A DNA stretch of 64,000 nucleotides from Calonectria ilicicola. Taxonomy: Eukaryota > Ascomycota > Sordariomycetes > Hypocreales > Nectriaceae. This document shows, piece by piece, positions 58,984 through 64,000 of this stretch. The notes beneath the pieces were generated by a model. The model ran no database searches. It was not told the origin of the DNA and saw nothing but the letters and a program-made list of their open reading frames with translations. A program made the translations under genes and the position numbers. Where the stretch lies: the NCBI GenBank assembly GCA_020809705.1, contig CP085828.1, positions 2,604,001-2,668,000 of the forward strand. The letters are read 5' to 3'. The number at the start of each line of letters is the position of its first letter. Within the stretch, counting starts at the first letter, position 1.

Positions 58984-61900
58984 ATGACCGACTACGAGCG
59001 CACCATCCTCGACTTTTACCAGATCCCCACCGCCTTTCCGTCCGAATGGCCTGCTGAGAAAGACGCGGGTGAATCCGATGAAGAGACTGAAAAGGAAAGC
59101 AAGGCAAATAAGAGAAAATCCCGGTACCATGGTTTAGAAAGAGCTGTGAGCAATCGCAGGAGCATGTTGCCAGGAACAATGCCTGGCTCTGATCCCGGAG
59201 GCGGTAATATCGGAAGTATGGTACAGAAGGATGAGCCCGATCCTTTAGGCGGTTCAGAGAGCGTGGTCAGATCTTTGAAACAACTTGGGATCCCCGTCCA
59301 AGATGACCCAAAACTACGTTCGTCTTGAAGATACCTTCCCGGCATCAGTCAACATCTCACTAACATCTTTGTCGTCAGGCAATCGATTTCTGCTCTCCTC
59401 TACAACTTTTTCGCCGGCTCTTTACTTATCGCAGGTGCACTCGGATGCTGATACTCGAAGTCTGCTCTCCGGTCTCGATACATTATCTCAGTCCATTGAT
59501 CAAAAGTCCGCGTCTCTAAAAGTTCTGGTTGAGACAAATTTTGAGCGATTCGTCAAGGCTAAGGCCACAATTGACAATGTCTACAAGGAGATGAAGTATC
59601 GAGGTGCTGAGCCACCTTCGTCCCGTAACCGAGGACATTCCCGCCACGCTAGCCGCACAAGCTACAGAAACAGCATGGCTGGCAATATGAATAATCCACT
59701 TACTTCTCCTGTATCAGACCCTCGGAAGAAGAATGCCCTCATCAAGGAAAGTGAATACGGCGTGCTAGGTATCAAGGGCCCTTTGTTGGATGTCTCTGCA
59801 AAGGCAGAGGATGTTTGGGGTCCTGCTCTTGGAGGACGAGAGAAAGAAGCCCATCTCAAAACCGTATCCAACCATTTAACCCGCTTCAAGGACTATGTTG
59901 AGTTGAGTAGCGCAATAGCAGACAGCATCAAACGTAAGGACTATGAATCACTAGTGGAGGAGTACAATCGTGCGAGGAAAATCGCAGAGGAGGCCCGCAA
60001 CGTCTCTAATGATCTAGGGGACAACGCCCCAACGGAACCACAGCTTTACCAACTTGTCATTGCTGCTAGAATGTGGCATGATGTGGACCAGCAGATGCGA
60101 GCCTTCAAGAAGGATGTCTGGAAGCGGCTCGTCAATCTACATCATACATCAAGACCAGGGGCTACAAGCGGACGTGTACAAGACCAACATATGGAGCTCA
60201 TCAGCCTCCTACTCGAGTTGGGAGCCGAGGATAACCCAATTTGGGTATGGCTTTTGAGCCGTTATGATCATCTCAAAGGCAGAATCCAGGCTACCGGAGA
60301 CCGCTCAAGGGTGGAAATCGAAGTGCTTCGTCGAAGGCTTTCAAGTGGCGAGAAGCCCAATCCCACAGCGATAGCGAATCATCTGCGCTCCTTAGGACGA
60401 CCGGTCATGGAAGGCAAGTCACTTTCTACCGATACCCCAGATGTCATTGAGCTATGGGAGAGAATGCTCGCATTCTTGACCAACCTCCTTTCGTCTCAGG
60501 GTATATTGGGAGAGGTGGTTGAGTTCTGGCACATGGTCCATGGCTTTGTTGAAGGGAAAACCCAAGCGAGCCTGCCCGCAGGTTTCCGCGGCGAATCCCG
60601 GCGCCACCACCAGCTCTCGCTGCAAAACATTACCGAACTCCAAAAGGGAGCGGTAGAACTGGTGGATATGATTCGCGACTATGTTCATGTCTTTTTTGCA
60701 GAGCTGCCTCCCGAAGACATTTCGCAGCTGTTCTCTCCAGCGCCAATAACCCCCAATACTCCAGCCCCCATAACTCCCCTCTCTGGAGCATTGACGCCGA
60801 CGAGGGATCCTCGTTTCAACTTTGACCCGAACAATATACCCCCGCCCTCGCCCAAGAAAGGCGAGCCGTGGGAAAAGCTCGCATTCTGGCCTCCTTGGTC
60901 GAATTCAATAAGCGGTGTCCATTATCTTGCTAAAATGCTGGCCCTGGTCGGTTCCGGTGCAGCTGATTTTGTGACCATTGGTCCTGTTGTCTCCGGAGAT
61001 ATTCAAGTCTTGGAGCGACTAAAGAGTCTCGTTGGTGTAGCCAGGGAGCGTTGTGTAACCGCCGTCTGTGCAGCATGGAACCGTGACGCTGAAAATATCA
61101 AGTTTGTCGAGGATTGGCAGCGATCAGTAGAGCTTGGCGATGTAACAAGAATGCCTGCCAGTTTTGCTGCTTTTGAAGGTGCAGTGTTGTCCGGCATGCA
61201 GAAAATTCTCTACATCTCCGACGCGATGTCGAAACCAGGTGCAGGAGATATTGTCCTGGCGCCCCCAACCAAGCTACTTCAGATGGTCCGAAGTCAATAT
61301 GTCACTACCTTGTATAAGGCCTTGAGTGGTATGGTGGAAAATGCAGAGCGATCACTCAAAAAGGCGGACGACGACTGGTCCGTTGACGACGATAGCTCAC
61401 TCGCCGTAGCAGTGGCTACAACGTCATTGTCGGGTAAAGGAACACTAGATGCTGGCGATCGAGTGAGTAAAGTATCATATAAGTGCCAAATGTAATACTA
61501 ACCAAGTGTAGAACATACGCATGCTCATGACACTGAGCAACCTTCAATCCCTACGCTCGCAGGTGGTGCCCAGTCTAAACTCGCAGTTTGAGAATGCCTT
61601 CTCTGTCAAGTTAACCGATGAGTCCAAGACGATTCGGGATGTACTCGGCCAAATCGACACTCGTCTCTTCCAATCCTACACAAAGTCATCCATTGAGAAG
61701 CTCCACGAAATTATTCAGGAAGGCATTGCTGCATCTAGCTGGGCACCCGGTCAAGGTCAGCGCCCCAAGGCTGCCAGGCCTTATGTCTACGAGGCGCTTC
61801 TCTCCCTTGTGCTGGTCCATTCCCAGGTTTCCACCACGGCCCCATCCCTCACGGCACAGGTGTTGTCTTTCCTCCTAGAACAAACATCAGTCCAACTTCT

Positions 61901-62219
61901 TGAAGCCTTCCGTCGTCGACCGCGGTACTCACTGGAAGCGCTGATGCAAGCCACCCTTGACGTTGAGTTTGTCGCTCAAACTCTTAGCCACTACACCACC
62001 GATAAAGCTTCAGAGCTTCAGAGCCAGATTTATCAGGAGCTCGACAGCCGCACAGATAATGAAGCTCGTGCCCGGCTACAGAGCGAGCTGCCCGAAATGC
62101 GAAATGTGCTCAAACGCCTCCGTGACGCAAGCAAGAATGAGTTTGCCTGCTTCAAGAAACCCAAACGCCCAGGCCACGGACCCAGCCGAAACAACAGTGG
62201 AATCTCCACGACTTCTTAG
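58984..62219 (+). CDS. sec5: Exocyst complex component Sec5
   Basis: Exons 58984-59317, 59379-61462 and 61512-62219 give 1041 residues. The N-terminal 110 residues are charged and probably disordered. Splicing then joins a conserved helical start (NRFLLSSTTFSPALYLSQVH; TNFERFVKAKATIDNVYKEM) typical of Sec5/EXOC2. The remainder is long helical rods as in other exocyst subunits, with a Pro-rich insert (TPNTPAPITP) near residue 570. Sec5 tethers secretory vesicles to the plasma membrane at hyphal tips as part of the eight-subunit exocyst. The first intron uses donor GTTCGT, the same unusual form as in the RBM26-like gene; the second removes 49 nt and restores DRNIRMLMTLSNL. Confidence 0.93.
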
Positions 62220-62925
62220 GCCCGGTGCCCTCACTAGTCAATGTTGGGAGTTTCGGGGCGCTTATGATGGGACAACGAGGCATGAAATCATTCAGGTCAG
62301 TGGGTGCGAAGTATTGCTAACGGTTGAGGGAAATCAAACATGCTACTTTTTTATTTACCATAAGAGCTATAGTAAAATATTTATTGAATCAATCCCTGTC
62401 TAACAACAGGTCCCCTTGTTTTTTTGGATCTTTTGGGTGTGTGTTTTGTATGACCCTGAGGTATCTCCTCATCTATACCGCAAAACGCCTGAAAAAAAAC
62501 ATGTCCGTCCTTTATAATTTTTTTTTTCGTCTTCGTCCTCCATCATCATATTCCCCATACTGATGGAATACAATGGACGTGTAGTGGCCCAAGTCTGACT
62601 TAATCATACATCAACGTAAGCATCGTAAAAAAGGTATCAATTGATTCGTGTGGTTTCCGTCCAATCATTCATTAACCATTAAAATGATGGTTCTCAATCG
62701 TCAACAAGTGCCCTTGGCTCTGGATTTAGTGCTGTGGTCCCTGTTTCAAAGGCATAGCAAAACCGATGGAACGCAATGCGCCGAATACACCACGAAGCTG
62801 AAAGGCAACTGCCTAAGGTGTTGGGATAAGGAGATGGGAACAGAACATAAGCTCTAGAGAGCGAGAATCCGCAGGAGAGAATTGTGACCCCTCTTGGCGG
62901 GCATGGGTGGTATCGTCTGGTACAG
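62220..62925. other. Convergent intergenic region
   Basis: 3' flanks of sec5 and of the truncated regulator. No gene is seen. If the alternative splice at the end of the regulator is real, part of 62840-62925 is coding. Confidence 0.45.
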
Positions 62926-64000
62926 TTAGCACACAATGTTAGTTAAAGGTAAAGGGGGGAGCGTACAGTCAAGGTCAAGGCTTTGGAAATAAGTCACAAG
63001 AACTGGGTCCTGCTCCGAAGTAGCCAACTTTCCATTGGCGTCTCGGTGAGTTAGCGGTAGGGATTTGCGGATTGCGAGTAACATCTTCAACAGTCCAGAT
63101 AGATTGCTACCCTGTTGGGTGAAGACGCTTGGGTCTCTTTCCAAGGGCCAGCCCGGGCGAAGGTGATCCTGTTCCCAGGCCTTGAAAGCCCACGTAGACT
63201 TCTCTACACAATTGAGAAAGATTAAAGCAGTAAGAAAAACTTTGAAGCTGATTTTGACTTTGCTGTCCTGAAGTACTCTGTGCATGCCACTGAGCAGGGC
63301 CTTCGAAGTGTTGTTAGCCTTTCTTTCAGCGGCGGCATTCAGCTGCATGCATATCATCGTGTATATATCGGCATCGTTCTCGCTCTGGGCTTCCTTGATT
63401 CGTCTCGGCTCCTCTCCTTCCGTAGTAGGCTTTTCAATAATATTCCACTGGCGCTCGCGATCGATACTTTCCACCAGGCCCCAGAGCTCTAAAGCTTTCC
63501 GAAGAAGGTCATCTTCCGCCTCTGTGAGTTGTTGGATCGCCATCTCGAGAGTGACCCTCATGAATTTGGAGGGTTCGCGCTCAATGAAGAGATGAAACAC
63601 ATCACGCATGTAAGTTTCAACCTTTCCAGGAAGATCTTCTACATCTTGATCAATCATAATAACTTGGTGGAAAGGGTCTTTGCTTTGTCGGGCCTCAGCC
63701 TGCGCTTCGGTTGGTTCAAGCAAAGCCACTAGCGCCTCCAGGACGATACTTTTCCCTGTTTCGGGAAAATGAGACACTTCAATCACGGTGCCATTATTCA
63801 TCATTTGAAGTTGGCTCTTGAGGAGATTAATTCGATTCTGTGACAGGACCACTTGAACTCCTGCAGAGTAGAGGTCAAGTTGCTCATGCAACCTGGTGCG
63901 CACACAGCCTGTCCTCCAGACCCTGGGGGCTAAAACCTTGCGACATGTATCACATGGTGTCCCCTTGCCACAATTCTTTCGGAGGATTCTGCATCGAATG
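62926..64000 (-). CDS. Zn2Cys6-type fungal transcription factor, 5' truncated by the window edge
   Basis: The frame is open from the right edge (64000) to a TAA at 62926, at least 357 residues. At the edge it shows RCRILRKNCGKGTPCDTC followed, 12 residues on, by GC. This is a Zn2Cys6-like cluster with the first cysteine cut off: the partial codon at the edge ends in C, consistent with TGC. The rest is mostly helical and resembles a large fungal family of regulators lacking the classical middle homology region, with VWRTGCVRTRLHEQLDLYS as a typical junction. An intron with ACTAAC and GCTAAC branch sites and a CAG acceptor may replace the last 13 residues by a longer tail ending about 62840. 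Role and targets are unknown. Confidence 0.75.
   Translation of the reverse strand, partial: IRCRILRKNCGKGTPCDTCRKVLAPRVWRTGCVRTRLHEQLDLYSAGVQVVLSQNRINLLKSQLQMMNNGTVIEVSHFPETGKSIVLEALVALLEPTEAQAEARQSKDPFHQVIMIDQDVEDLPGKVETYMRDVFHLFIEREPSKFMRVTLEMAIQQLTEAEDDLLRKALELWGLVESIDRERQWNIIEKPTTEGEEPRRIKEAQSENDADIYTMICMQLNAAAERKANNTSKALLSGMHRVLQDSKVKISFKVFLTALIFLNCVEKSTWAFKAWEQDHLRPGWPLERDPSVFTQQGSNLSGLLKMLLAIRKSLPLTHRDANGKLATSEQDPVLVTYFQSLDLDCTLPPLPLTNIVC

Noticed and set aside
1..64000. CRISPR arrays, rRNA genes, bacterial operons, secondary-metabolite cluster
   Set aside because: None is visible. No regularly spaced repeats, no 5S-like sequence and no synthase-type enzymes occur in the window.

Overview
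The window is nuclear DNA of a filamentous ascomycete, most likely a Sordariomycete and perhaps Hypocreales. The order is inferred from protein style; no search was run. The grounds are introns of about 50-75 nt with GT-AG ends and CTAAC/CTGAC branch sites, a two-finger siderophore GATA regulator, Zn2Cys6 and bZIP regulators typical of fungi, long pyrimidine-rich leaders, and a tRNA gene with an intron. There is no sign of bacterial or plasmid DNA.

Layout, left half. 1-4751 carries a siderophore/iron GATA repressor (sreA type) behind a very long CT-rich leader. 4752-12376 is gene-poor and partly AT-rich. 12377-16070 encodes a large regulator that combines a Zn2Cys6-like cysteine cluster, a TALE homeodomain, a C2H2 finger and about five degenerate repeats. 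17430-18452 is a conserved fungal protein of unknown role. 19458-21305 is an MFS anion transporter of the Dal5/Tna1 type. On the minus strand follow an unrecognised nuclear-looking protein interrupted by an in-frame TAG (21475-22884), an intron-containing tRNA-Ile(AAT) (23297-23392) and a three-exon secreted cysteine-rich protein (23660-24290). 24291-28491 is another gene-poor, AT-rich stretch.

Layout, right half. 28492-29671 is a bZIP/DUF3425 regulator and 32003-33919 is methylenetetrahydrofolate reductase. A minus-strand tandem follows: an RBM26/27-type RNA-binding protein (34784-37098) and elongation factor 2 (37748-40601). A probable Tc1/mariner-like element (42284-45299) carries an intact DDE transposase and a convergent second ORF between degenerate terminal inverted repeats. 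The 3221-residue lipid-transfer protein Csf1 (45693-55433, minus) is divergent from a DUF300/organic-solute-transporter-like membrane protein (56308-58168). Exocyst Sec5 (58984-62219) follows, and the window ends in a truncated Zn2Cys6 regulator (62926-64000, minus).

Most genes are unrelated housekeeping or regulatory genes, and no biosynthetic cluster is visible. Shared themes are metabolic regulation (iron repressor, folate/methionine enzyme) and membrane traffic (Csf1, DUF300, Sec5). The least ordinary parts are the two-gene transposon, the crystallin-like secreted protein and the multi-domain homeodomain protein. All exon joins were worked out by eye from splice sites and reading frame.
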